This document shows, in pieces, positions 33,070 through 42,863 of a stretch of 64,000 bases of DNA. Both the position numbers and the translations under genes were made by a program. The notes below the pieces were generated by a model, which saw only the letters and a list, made by a program, of their open reading frames with translations, ran no database searches and was not told the DNA's origin. Origin of the DNA: Bufo bufo (lineage: Eukaryota; Chordata; Amphibia; Anura; Bufonidae); NCBI RefSeq assembly GCF_905171765.1, contig NC_053392.1, positions 447,978,837 through 448,042,836 on the forward strand, read 5' to 3'. Position 1 is the first letter of the stretch. Each line of letters starts with the position of its first letter.

Positions 33070-34714
33070 ATGGATCCGGTTTCACTTTTGGCTGAACGCC
33101 TCCAGGGTCTTTCATTGGAGGTAGCTGATCTCCGTAGGATTTTTTCTCAGTTTCAAGTGACCGGTTCAGCTTGCGTTCATGGAGTTTGTGCTGAGCCCAA
33201 GGTCTCGCTCCCAGATACGTTCTCTGGGGGTAGTGAGAATTTTGTGCGTTTTAAAGAGGCTTGCAAACTCCATTTTCGCCTTCTTCCCCATTCTTCTGGT
33301 GATGAAGAACGGAGGGTGGGGATCATTGTATCGCTGCTCAGGGGTAACGCTCAGTCTTGGGCCTTTTCGCTACCGGAGGGGGCACGGCCCCTCCGCTCAG
33401 TGGACGAATTCTTTTTAGCCCTGGGTCAGATATATGATGATCCGGATCGTATTGCTCTGGCTGAGTCTAGACTACGTCTGTTATGCCAGGGTAAACAATC
33501 CGCAGAGATATACTGCTCCGAATTTCGGAGATGGGCAGCAGATACTGGTTGGAATGATGCTGCACTCCAAAGTCAATTTTGCCATGGTCTTTCAGAGGGA
33601 TTGAAAGATGCATTTTCTTTTCATGAGAGGCCTATCTCCTTGGACTCTGCTATGTCTCAGGCCGTTCGTATTGACAGGCGTCTTAGAGAGAGACGAGAGA
33701 TCTCTCCTTCCTGTCCTACTCAGTCTCGGAACAGTGCAGCGGTCTCATTCTGTGCGCAGGAGTCTCAGTCGCTGTCAGCCCCTTCTGAGCAGGAGCCCAT
33801 GCAGCTGGGGTTGATTGCCTCTGACAATAGAAGATTCAGCCCGCATGGGAGGGTTTGTTTTTGTTGTGGAGGTATAAATCATTTGGCAAATGTTTGTCCC
33901 TCAAGGAGATTCAGGCAGTTTTCTGGGAGTAATAAAGAGACAAAAAGGAAAAAATCTTTTAAAAATGTTCCGTCTGTTACTATTGGCAGGGTTGAGGCGG
34001 AAATTGAAGGTTTTCCGTTTGCTTGTAGTTCCCGTTTTGTCCTGCCTGCTAGGGTGGCGCTAGAGAGCAAGAGCATTTTTTGTGAGATTTTTATGGATAG
34101 TGGAGCAGCTGTCAACCTCATTGATAATCAATTTGCAATAACTCATGGTTTCCAGGTATGCACTTTGGGAAGGGATATTCCTGTTTTTGCTATTGATTCA
34201 GCTCCACTTTCTCAGAAATCATTAAAGGGCATAGTTCACAATATCCGTTTAATTGTGAGTGATGCTCATGTTGAGGATGTGTCATGTTTCGTCCTTAGCG
34301 GTTTGCCTACTCCTCTAGTGTTGGGGCTACCCTGGCTCACTAAACATAACCCCACCATTGATTGGCAAGCGAGGCAAATAAATGGTTGGAGTAACTTTTG
34401 CAGAGAGAATTGCCTCATAACATCTGTTTCTGAGGTTTCTACTAAGACTGTACCACCTTTCCTCTCTGAATTTTTGGATGTCTTCTTTGAGAGTGGAGTT
34501 CAGGGTTTGCCTCCGCACAGGGAGTATGATTGCCCTATTAATCTCATCCCAGGCGCCAAGCTGCCTAAATCTCGTTTATACAATCTCTCCCAACCTGAGA
34601 GGGTCGCTATGCGGGCTTATATCTCTGAGAGTTTGAGAAAAGGACACATACGACCCTCGAAGTCACCTGTTGCCGCTGGTTTTTTCTTTGTTAAGAAAAA
34701 AGATGGTTCTTTAA
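33070..34714 (+). pseudogene. Gypsy3 gag, protease and start of RT (open up to the TTAA insertion)
   Basis: ATG at 33070 (MDPVSLLAERLQGLSLEV). Gag has a coiled-coil-like start, a capsid-like region (SGGSENFVRFKEACKLHF; AQSWAFSLPEG) and one CCHC knuckle (CFCCGGINHLANVC, about 33857-33898). The aspartic protease follows in the same frame (IFMDSGAAVNLID, 34090), then the protease-RT linker and the first RT motifs ([25 protein letters not shown]). No stop or frameshift occurs before the TTAA insertion at 34711. It is classed as broken only because the rest of the gene is displaced. Confidence 0.9.
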
Positions 34715-35079
34715 CCACCTCCGGACCGCTGTACGCACAGACGCGTCCTGGAGGTGGTTGATTCATTCCTCCTGGACGCGCCGGCGCGTCCTCTCGCGAG
34801 ACGCGAGATTTCCTGTGAACGCGCGCACACAGGCGCGCGCGCTCACAGGAACGGAAGGTAAGAGAGTTGATCTCCAGCCTGCCAGCGGCGATCGTTCGCT
34901 GGCAGGCTGGAGATGTGTTTTTTTTAACCCCTAACAGGTATATTAGACGCTGTTTTGATAACAGCGTCTAATATACCTGCTACCTGGTCCTCTGGTGGTC
35001 CCTTTTGTTTGGATCGACCACCAGAGGACACAGGTAGCTCAGTAAAGTCCCACCAAGCACCACTACACTACACTACACC

Positions 35080-36440
35080 CCCCCCCCGTCACTTATTAAC
35101 CCCTTATTAGCCCCTGATCACCCCTGATCACCCCATATAGACTCCCTGATCACCCCCCTGTCATTGATTACCCCCCTGTCATTGATCAACCCCCTGTAAA
35201 GCTCCATTCAGATGTCCGCATGATTTTTACAGATCCACTGATAGATGGATCGGATCCGCAAAACGCATCCGGACGTCTGAATGAAGCCTTACAGGGGCAT
35301 GATCAATGACTGTGGTTATCACCCCATATAGACTCCCTGATCACCCCCCTGTCATTGATCACCCCCCTGTCATTGATTACCCCCCTGTAAAGCTCCATTC
35401 AGACGTCCGCATGATTTTTACGGATCCACTGATAGATGGATCGGATCCGCAAAACGCATCCGGACGTCTGAATGAAGCCTTACAGGGGCATGATCAATGA
35501 CTGTGGTGATCACCCCATATAGACTCCCTGATCACCCCCCTGTAAAGCTCCATTCAGATGTCCGCATGATTTTTACGGATCCACTGATAGATGGATCGGA
35601 TCCGCAAAACGCATCCGGACGTCTGAATGAAGCCTTACAGGGGCATGATCAATGACTGTGGTTATCACCCCATATAGACTCCCTGATCACCCCCCTGTCA
35701 TTGATCACCCCCCTGTCATTGATTACCCCCCTGTAAAGCTCCATTCAGACGTCCGCATGATTTTTACGGATCCACTGATAGATGGATCGGATCCGCAAAA
35801 CGCATCCGGACGTCTGAATGAAGCCTTACAGGGGCATGATCAATGACTGTGGTTATCACCCCATATAGACTCCCTGATCACCCCCCTGTCATTGATTACC
35901 CCCCTGTAAAGCTCCATTCAGACGTCCGCATGATTTTTACGGATCCACTGATAGATGGATCGGATCCGCAAAACGCATCCGGACGTCTGAATGAAGCCTT
36001 ACAGGGGCATGATCAATGACTGTGGTGATCACCCCATATAGACTCCCTGATCACCCCCCTGTCATTGATTACCCCCCTGTCATTGATCACCCCCCTGTAA
36101 AGCTCCATTCAGACGTCCGCATGATTTTTACGGATCCACTGATAGATGGATCGGATCCGCAAAACGCATCCGGACGTCTGAATGAAGCCTTACACGGGCG
36201 TGATCAATGACTGTGGTTATCACCCCATATAGACTCCCTGATCACCCCCCTGTCATTGATCACCACCCCTGTCATTGATCACCCCCCCTGTCATTGATCA
36301 CCCCCCCTGTCATTGATCACCCCCCTGTCATTGATCACCCCCCTGTCATTGATCACCCCCCTGTCATTGATCACCCCCCTGTCATTGATCAACCCCCTGT
36401 CATTGATCAACCCCCCTGTCATTGATCACCCCCCTGTAAG
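35080..36440. repeat. Tandem array whose unit carries a 92-bp MITE-like palindrome
   Basis: Units of about 170-200 bp combine 'atagactccctgatcacccc' and repeated 'tgtcattgatcaccccc' with an inverted-repeat module. The module starts gctccattcagacgtccg and ends cggacgtctgaatgaagc, and is present six times. At 36230-36430 only the short 19-20-bp 'tgtcattgatcaccccc' unit is repeated, about ten times. The identical reading frames of about 64 codons in successive units are repeat by-products. A small MITE seems to have been carried along when its host repeat expanded. Confidence 0.88.
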
Positions 36441-38450
36441 GCTCCATTCAGACATTTTTTTGGCCCAAGTTAGCGGAATTATTTTTTTTTTTTCTTACAA
36501 AGTCTCATATTCCACTAACTTGTGACAAAAAATTAAATCTCACATGAACTCACCATACCCCTCACGGAATCCAAATGCGTAAAATTTTTTAGACATTTAT
36601 ATTCCAGACTTCTTCTCACGCTTTAGGGCCCCTAGAATGCCAGGGCAGTATAAATACCCCACATGTGACCCCATTTCGGAAAGAAGACACCCCCAGGTAT
36701 TCCGTGAGGGGCATATTGAGTCCATGAAAGATTGAAATTTTTGTCCCAAGTTAGCGGAACGGGAGACTTTGTGAGAAAAAAATAAAAAATATCAATTTCC
36801 GCTAACTTATGCCAAAAAAAAAAAATTTCTATGAACTCGCCATGCCCCTCATTGAATACCTTGGGGTGTCTTCTTTCCAAAATGGGGTCACATGTGGGGT
36901 ATTTATACTGCCCTGGCATTCTAGGGGCCCCAAAGCGTGAGAAGAAGTCTGGTATCCAAATGTCTAAAAATGCCCTCCTAAAAGGAATTTGGGCCCCTTT
37001 GCGCATCTAGGCTGCAAAAAAGTGTCACACATCTGGTATCGCCGTACTCAGGAGAAGTTGGGGAATGTGTTTTGGGGTGTCATTTTACATATACCCATGC
37101 TGGGTGAGATAAATATCTTGGTCAAATGCCAACTTTGTATAAAAAAATGGGAAAAGTTGTCTTTTGCCAAGATATTTCTCTCACCCAGCATGGGTATATG
37201 TAAAAAGACACCCCAAAACACATTCCCCAACTTCTCCCGAGTACGGAGATACCAGATGTGTGACACTTTTTTGCAGCCTAGGTGGGCAAAGGGGCCCATA
37301 TTCCAAAGAGCACCTTTCGGATTTCACTGGTCATTTACCTACTTACCACACATTAGGGCCCCTGGAAAATGCCAGGGCAGTATAACTACCCCACAAGTGA
37401 CCCCATTTTGGAAAGAAGACACCCCAAGGTATTCTGTGAGGGGCATGGCGAGTTCCTAGAATTTTTTATTTTTTGTCACAAGTTAGTGGAAAATGATGAT
37501 TTTTTTTATATTTTTTTTTTTTTTTCATACAAAGTCTCATATTCCACTAACTTGTGACAAAAAATAAAAACTTCCATGAACTCACTATGCCCATCAGCGA
37601 ATACCTTGGGGTCTCTTCTTTCCAAAATGGGGTCACTTGTGGGGTAGTTATACTGCCCTGGCATTCTAGGGGCCCAAATGTGTGGTAAGGAGTTTGAAAT
37701 CAAATTCTGTAAAAAATGACGAGTGAAATCCGAAAGGTGCTCTTTGGAATATGGGCCCCTTTGCCCACCTAGGCTGCAAAAAAGTGTCACACATCTGGTA
37801 TCTCCGTATTCAGGAGAAGTTGGGGAATGTGTTTTGGGGTGTCATTTTACATATACCCATGCTGGGTGAGAGAAATATCTTGGCAAAAGACAACTTTTCC
37901 CATTTTTTTATACAAAGTTGGCATTTGACCAAGATATTTATCTCACCCAGCATGGGTATATGTAAAATGACACCCCAAAACACATTCCCCAACTTCTACT
38001 GAATACGGAGATACCAGATGTGTGACACTTTTTTGCAGCCTAGGTGGGCAAAGGGGCCCACATTCCAAAGAGCACCTTTCGGATTTCACTGGTCAGTTTT
38101 TACAGAATTTGATTTCAAACTCCTTACCACACATTTGGGCCCCTAGAATGCCAGGGCAGTATAACTACCCCACAAGTGACCCCATTTTGGAAAGAAGAGA
38201 CCCCAAGGTATTTCGTGATGGGCATAGTGAGTTCATGGAAGTTTTTATTTTTTGTCACAAGTTAGTGGAATATGAGACTTTGTAAGAAAAAAAAATAAAA
38301 AATAAAAATCATCATTTTCCGCTAACTTGTGACAAAAAATAAAAAGTTCTATGAACTCACTATGCCCATCAGCGAATACCTTAGGGTGTGTACTTTCCGA
38401 AATGGGGTCATTTGTGGGGTGTTTGTACTGTCTGGCCATTGTAGAACCTC
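36440..38450. repeat. Dense inverted repeats within the TTAA element
   Basis: Blocks such as 'acaagttagtggaa', 'ccccattttggaaagaag', 'gccagggcagtat' and 'ttggggaatgtgttttgggg' occur several times in both orientations. Clear hairpins are 37050-37240 and 37815-38000, where about 90-bp arms flank a short loop (caactttgtataaaaaaatg and its inverse). The same blocks recur at 56580-57080 and 60110-60900 in the second TTAA element. Confidence 0.87.
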
Positions 38451-38909
38451 AGGAAACATGACAGGTGCTCAGAAAGTCAGAGCTGCTTCAAAAAGCGGAA
38501 ATTCACATTTTTGTACCATAGTTTGTAAACGCTATAACTTTTACCCAAACCATTTTTTTTTTACCCAAACATTTTTTTTTTATCAAAGACATGTAGAACA
38601 ATAAATTTAGAGCAAAATTTATATATGGATGTCATTTTTTTTGCAAAATTTTACAACTGAAAGTGAAAAATGTCATTTTTTTGCAATAAAATCGTTAAAT
38701 TTCGATTAATAACAAAAAAAGTAAAAATGTCAGCAGCAATGAAATACCACCAAATGAAAGCTCTATTAGTGAGAAGAAAAGGAGGTAAAATTCATTTGGG
38801 TGGTAAGTTGCATGACCGAGCAATAAATGGTGAAAGTAGTGTAGGTCAGAAGTGTAAAAAGTGGCCTGGTCTTTCAGGGTGTTTAAGCACTGGGGGCTGA
38901 GGTGGTTAA

Positions 38910-39911
38910 GACCTTGTCTGGATTTCAGGGAGCTGAACAGTATCACTATTCGTGATCCTTATCCGCTTCCTCTGATCCCGGACCTGTTTAACCAGGTTGT
39001 TGGGGCTAAAGTCTTTTCCAAATTAGACCTAAGAGGGGCATACAACCTGGTTAGGGTCAGAGAAGGAGACGAATGGAAGACGGCTTTCAATACCCCTGAG
39101 GGCCATTTTGAGAATTTGGTTATGCCTTTTGGTTTGATGAATGCCCCAGCCGTTTTTAGCATTTCGTCAACAGCATTTTTTATCATTTAATGGGAAAATT
39201 TGTATTAGTGTATTTGGATGACATTTTGATTTTTTCTCCTGATTTCAAGACTCATAAGGAACACTTACGTCAGGTCTTGCTCATTCTGCGGGAGAATAAA
39301 TTATATGCGAAACTGGAAAAATGTGTGTTTGCGGTTCCAGAAATCCAATTTTTGGGGTTTCTTGTCTCCGCTTCTGGTTTTCGCATGGACCCCGAGAAAG
39401 TCCGCGCTGTGCTTGAGTGCTAGCTTCCTGAGAACCAGAAGGCGCTGATGCGTTTTTTGGGCTTTTCCAATTATTACAGGAAATTTATTTTGAATTATTC
39501 CTCTGTTGTTAAACCACTCACTGATATGACCAGAAAGGGGGTAGATTTTTCTTCCTGGTCGGTAGAGGCGCGTAAGGCCTTTTCTAATATCAAGGAGAGT
39601 TTTGCTTCCGCTCCCATCCTAGTACAACCTGATATTTCGTTACCCTTCATAGTTGAGGTTGATGCTTCTGAGGTAGGGGTGGGTGCGGTCTTGTCTCAGG
39701 GTTCCTCTCCTGCCAAATGGCAACCGTGTGCCTTTTTCTCAAAGAAACTCTCCTCCGCAGAGAGAAATTATGATGTGGGAGATAGGGAATTGTTGGCCAT
39801 CAAGTTGGCTTTTGAGGAATGGCGCCATTGGCTAGAGGGAGCCAGACACCCTATTACCGTGTTTACTGACCATAAAAATCTGGCCTATTTGGAGTCAGCC
39901 AAGCGTCTGAA
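38910..39911 (+). pseudogene. Gypsy3 RT core and RNase H, first part
   Basis: Coding resumes at 38910 directly after the TTAA duplicate, with [20 protein letters not shown] one-base loss near 39156 ('gtttttagcatttc') shifts the frame just before the polymerase motif. The next frame holds YLDDILIFSPDF (about 39217). A TAG at 39421-39423 interrupts the thumb region. RNase H follows ([32 protein letters not shown]) and is cut at 39911 by the palindromic insertion. Two lesions plus two insertions disable this gene. Confidence 0.88.
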
Positions 39912-40296
39912 AGAGTATGCTTTCCCTTAGTGCTGAATGCGGTGTTTTTCACAAAAATAATAATAACTACTAATGTCCAAAGGACTAATATACACCTATT
40001 AATTCAGCACCTATTCCAAAGTACCTAATACTTAACTTTTATTGGTGTACTAGTAAAATAAACTGGTAACTTGATTAAATGTTAAAAATTCCAGTGCGTC
40101 GCAGTCCTCATTTGTCTATTACAGTTACTATAGTGTTATACAGCCTCCCCTTTCACAATGTGGGGTACAGGTCGCTCCTAATCATCAATGATGCAGCTGG
40201 CTGCGCGCTGCCAGCATGCTATAGACCTAGTGTTGCGATTCCCCTTATGCTGTTTGGGGCTGCACACTGCACTGTATTAAAACTGAAGCCTCACGC

Positions 40297-40345
40297 TGCC
40301 CCCCGACATGTTTCGCCGTGACCGGCGTCTTCAGGGGTTAGGGCA
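40297..40345 (-). ncRNA. Hammerhead-ribozyme-like motif, minus-strand arm
   Basis: Mirror copy of the motif at 40349-40397, read on the minus strand. It has the same CTGAAGA core, GCCG/CGGC helix II, GAAAC and palindromic ACATGT followed by C. All helices seen in the plus copy are kept here because the palindrome is perfect over this stretch. Confidence 0.6.
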
Positions 40346-40348
40346 GAG

Positions 40349-40397
40349 TGCCCTAACCCCTGAAGACGCCGGTCACGGCGAAACATGTCGGGGGGCA
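40349..40397 (+). ncRNA. Hammerhead-ribozyme-like motif, plus-strand arm
   Basis: Helix I: TGCCC (40349-40353) pairs with GGGCA (40393-40397) and, after a TAA bulge, CCC (40357-40359) pairs with GGG (40390-40392). The core CTGAAGA (40360-40366) fits CUGANGA. Helix II: GCCG (40368-40371) pairs with CGGC (40376-40379) around GTCA. Then GAA (40380-40382), and helix III is the palindrome ACATGT (40383-40388) followed by C40389, giving a GUC cleavage site. A loop-less palindromic helix III implies pairing between two molecules, as known for some retroelement hammerheads. One extra base (C40367) between core and helix II departs from the standard consensus. Confidence 0.62.
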
Positions 40398-40750
40398 GCG
40401 TGAGGCTTCAGTTTTAATACAGTGCAGTGTGCAGCCCCAAACAGCATAAGGGGAATCGCAACACTAGGTCTATAGCATGCTGGCAGCGCGCAGCCAGCTG
40501 CATCATTGATGATTAGGAGCGACCTGTACCCCACATTGTGAAAGGGGATGCTGTATAACACTATAGTAACTGTAATAGACAAGTGAGGACTGCGACGCAC
40601 TGGAATTTTTAACATTTAATCAAGTTACCAGTTTATTTTACTAGTACACCAATAAAAGTTAAGTATTAGGTACTTTGGAATAGGTGCTGAATTAATAGGT
40701 GTATATTAGTCCTTTGGACATTAGTAGTTATTATTAGCCAAGCGTCTGAA

Positions 40751-42317
40751 CCCGAGACAGGCCAGATGGTCTTTGTTCTTTTCAAGGTTTAATTTTGTTG
40801 TTACGTTCCGCCCTGGGGTTAAGAATGTGAAGGCAGATGCCCTGTCACGTTGTTTTCCAGGAGGTGGGAATTTTGAAGACCCGGGTCCCATTTTGGCTGA
40901 AGGTGTGGTGGTCTCTGCTCTTTTTCCTGAATTGGAGGCAGAGGTGCAGGCAGCCCAGTCAGAAGCTCCTGATCTTTGTCCTCCTGGGAGGTTGTTTGTG
41001 CCTCTCGCTTTGAGACACAAGATTTTTAAAGAACACCACGACACGGTCCTTGCTGGGCACCCGGGGGCAAGAGCCACACTGGATCTCATCGCTCGGAGAT
41101 TCTGGTGGCCTGCGCTTCGTAAGTCGGTTGAGGGTTTTGTGGCAGCTTGCGAGACTTGCGCTCGTGCCAAGGTCCCTCATTCACGGCCATCAGGTCCTCT
41201 CCTTCCTTTGCCCATTCCTTCCCGTCCTTGGACACATCTGTCCATGGACTTCATAACGGACTTGCCTCGTTCCTCGGGGAAGTCTGTGATTCTGGTGGTG
41301 GTGGACCGTTTTAGCAAAATGGTGCATTTTATCCCTTTCCCTGGTTTGCCCAATGCTAAGACGCTGGCGCAGGCATTTATTGACCACATTGTCAAATTGC
41401 ATGGGATTCCTTCAGACATAGTCTCTGATAGGGGCACACAGTTTGTTTCCAGATTCTGGAAGGCTTTCTGTTCTTGCTTGGGGGTTCGGTTGTCATTCTC
41501 TTCTGCTTTCCATCCGCAGTCGAATGGCCAGACAGAGCGCGTCAATCAGAATCTGGAGACATATCTGCGCTGTTTTGTGGCGGAGAATCAGGAGGATTGG
41601 TGTTCTTTTTTGTCCCTTGCTGAGTTTGCTTTAAATAACCGTCGTCAGGAGTCCTCTGATAAGTCACCATTTTTTGGTGCATATGGGTTCCATCCGCAGT
41701 TTGGGACTTTCTCGGGAGAGGGCTCTTCTGGTTTGCCTGATGAGGACAGATTCTCCTCGTCTTTGTCATCTATTTGGCAAAAGATTCAGGATAATCTAAA
41801 GAGCATGAGTGAGAGATATAAGCGTGTGGCGGATAAGAGACGTGTGCCTGGTCCGGACCTGAATGTTGGTGATCTGGTGTGGTTGTCTACCAAGAATATC
41901 AAATTGAAGGTTCCCTCCTGGAAGTTGGGTCCTAGGTTTATTGGGCCTTACAAGATCCTGTCTGTCATCAATCCTGTTGCCTACCGTCTTGATCTTCCTC
42001 AGACTTGGAAGATCCATAATGTTTTTCATAAGTCTTTATTGAAACCTTATGTTCAACCTATTGTACCCTCGCCTTTGCCTCCTCCTCCGATTATGGTTGA
42101 TGGAAATCTTGAATTTCAGGTCTCTAGGATTGTGGATTCTCGTCTTGTCCGCAGTTCCCTCCAGTACCTCGTTCATTGGGAGGGTTATGGTCCTGAGGAG
42201 AGGATGTGGGTCCCAGTGACGGACATTAAGGCCTCTCGTCTCATCAGGGCTTTCCATAGGTCCCATCCTGAGAAGGTGGGCCCTGAGTGTCCGGAGTCCA
42301 CTCCTAGAGGGAGGGGT
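40751..42317 (+). pseudogene. Gypsy3 RNase H end, integrase and chromodomain (open frame)
   Basis: Coding continues after the target duplicate and is open to the LTR. It has the RNase H end and linker (FRPGVKNVKADALSR), and the integrase zinc finger (H-H ... CETCARAKVPHS). Its catalytic triad is D in SMDFITDLP, D in IVSDRGTQF and E in SNGQTERVNQ. The C-terminal domain (VWLSTKNIKLKVPSWKLGPR) and a chromodomain (SRIVDSRLV...YLVHWEGYGPEERMW, about 42115-42235) follow. The frame runs past the LTR border and ends at 42377. This part shows no lesion. Confidence 0.9.
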
Positions 42318-42319
42318 AC

Positions 42320-42863
42320 TGTCACAGCCAGACAGCTGAGAAGCGCTCACAGGAGCTTCTCAGATCCTCCTCCTTGAATTTCTTTGTTTTGGTTTAGTTT
42401 CTCATCTCGTTAGTCTATCTCAGCTGTCATGCAGTCAGACTGATCGCTACCCTTTAAGTTCCTCCCCATAATGCAGTAGTGTGCGGCTGATACAACTTCC
42501 TGGAGTGTGTGTGCATGCTGTTCCCAGTTCCCAGTCCCCAGTCCTCAGTCGTCAGTCGTCTGCAGATAAGTGCTGTTTATGTATTTATGTTTTTGTCTTT
42601 TCTGGATCCAGGTGACCCTGACTCCCTCCGTGTCAGTGTAGGGAGCCGGTGGTCGTGTCCCTTCACTATTGTAGGGTCTTCAGGTAATAGATAGCTGAGG
42701 AACGTGGATATGCGGCCATCCACCTTTGGGGTGTTCGCATAGGCTGAGCAGTGAGGGAGAGCGGCAGCTCTATTGCAGGGGTCTCCCTTTGTTCCTTAGT
42801 TGTGGATCCAGAGAGACATTGCTTATATGGTATTGTCTTGTTTCCTGTACACCATCCGTGACA
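42320..42863 (+). repeat. Gypsy3 3' LTR (544 bp)
   Basis: Same length as the 5' LTR with two base differences that I can find. It is preceded by 'ctagagggaggggtac', which supplies the purine-rich tract for plus-strand priming. It is followed by the target duplicate ggtgt and the retroviral integrase sequence. Confidence 0.93.

Larger units (their letters stand above)
34715..38905. mobile_element. TTAA-target DNA transposon, non-autonomous, 4.2 kb
   Basis: The element is flanked by TTAA (34711-34714 and 38906-38909), the duplication made by piggyBac-type and Kolobok-type elements. Ends: ccacctccggacc and, inverted, ccacctcagcccc. The 5' end has GC-rich hairpins (34720-34920), then a tandem array (35080-36440) and a long zone of inverted copies (36440-38450). 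The 3' part (38690-38905) matches 61130-61310 of the second TTAA element. No transposase frame is recognisable; the apparent frames are by-products of the inverted copies. Without it the Gypsy3 RT frame reads through exactly. Confidence 0.85.
39912..40735. mobile_element. Palindromic (head-to-head) retro-insertion with ribozyme-like centre
   Basis: An 824-bp insertion with a 15-bp target duplication, agccaagcgtctgaa (39897-39911 and 40736-40750), as expected for target-primed reverse transcription. It consists of two arms of 387 bp (39959-40345 and 40349-40735) that are inverse copies with only about two mismatches seen, around a 3-base centre. The left arm has about 47 further bases at its outer end. 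Each arm starts, at the centre, with a hammerhead-like motif. Penelope-like retroelements carry hammerheads and often leave inverted copies, so this is the best class guess. No protein is encoded. Confidence 0.82.
32499..42863 (+). mobile_element. Chromodomain Gypsy retrotransposon nested in the retrovirus (Gypsy3)
   Basis: The 5' LTR is 32499-33042 and the 3' LTR 42320-42863, 544 bp each. The flanking 5-bp target duplication is ggtgt (32494-32498 and 42864-42868). I find two differences between the LTRs (c/t near 32873 against 42694, and t/c near 33000 against 42821), so the insertion is recent. The single gag-pol frame has one frameshift and one stop. It is split further by a TTAA element (34715-38905) and a palindromic insertion (39912-40735). 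It lies in pol of the retrovirus, opposite in strand. Confidence 0.93.

Noticed and set aside
35306..36210. Three identical 64-codon frames suggesting a small gene family
   Set aside because: They are the same stretch of a tandem repeat unit and cross a MITE palindrome; they are not genes.
36632..38439. Several 60-156-codon frames on both strands with similar peptides
   Set aside because: They come from inverted copies of non-coding blocks; similar peptides appear on both strands because the DNA is palindromic.
42666..42863. Extra C-terminal codons of retroviral pol
   Set aside because: The open frame continues through Gypsy3 LTR sequence by chance; the true coding ends at the 42864 junction.
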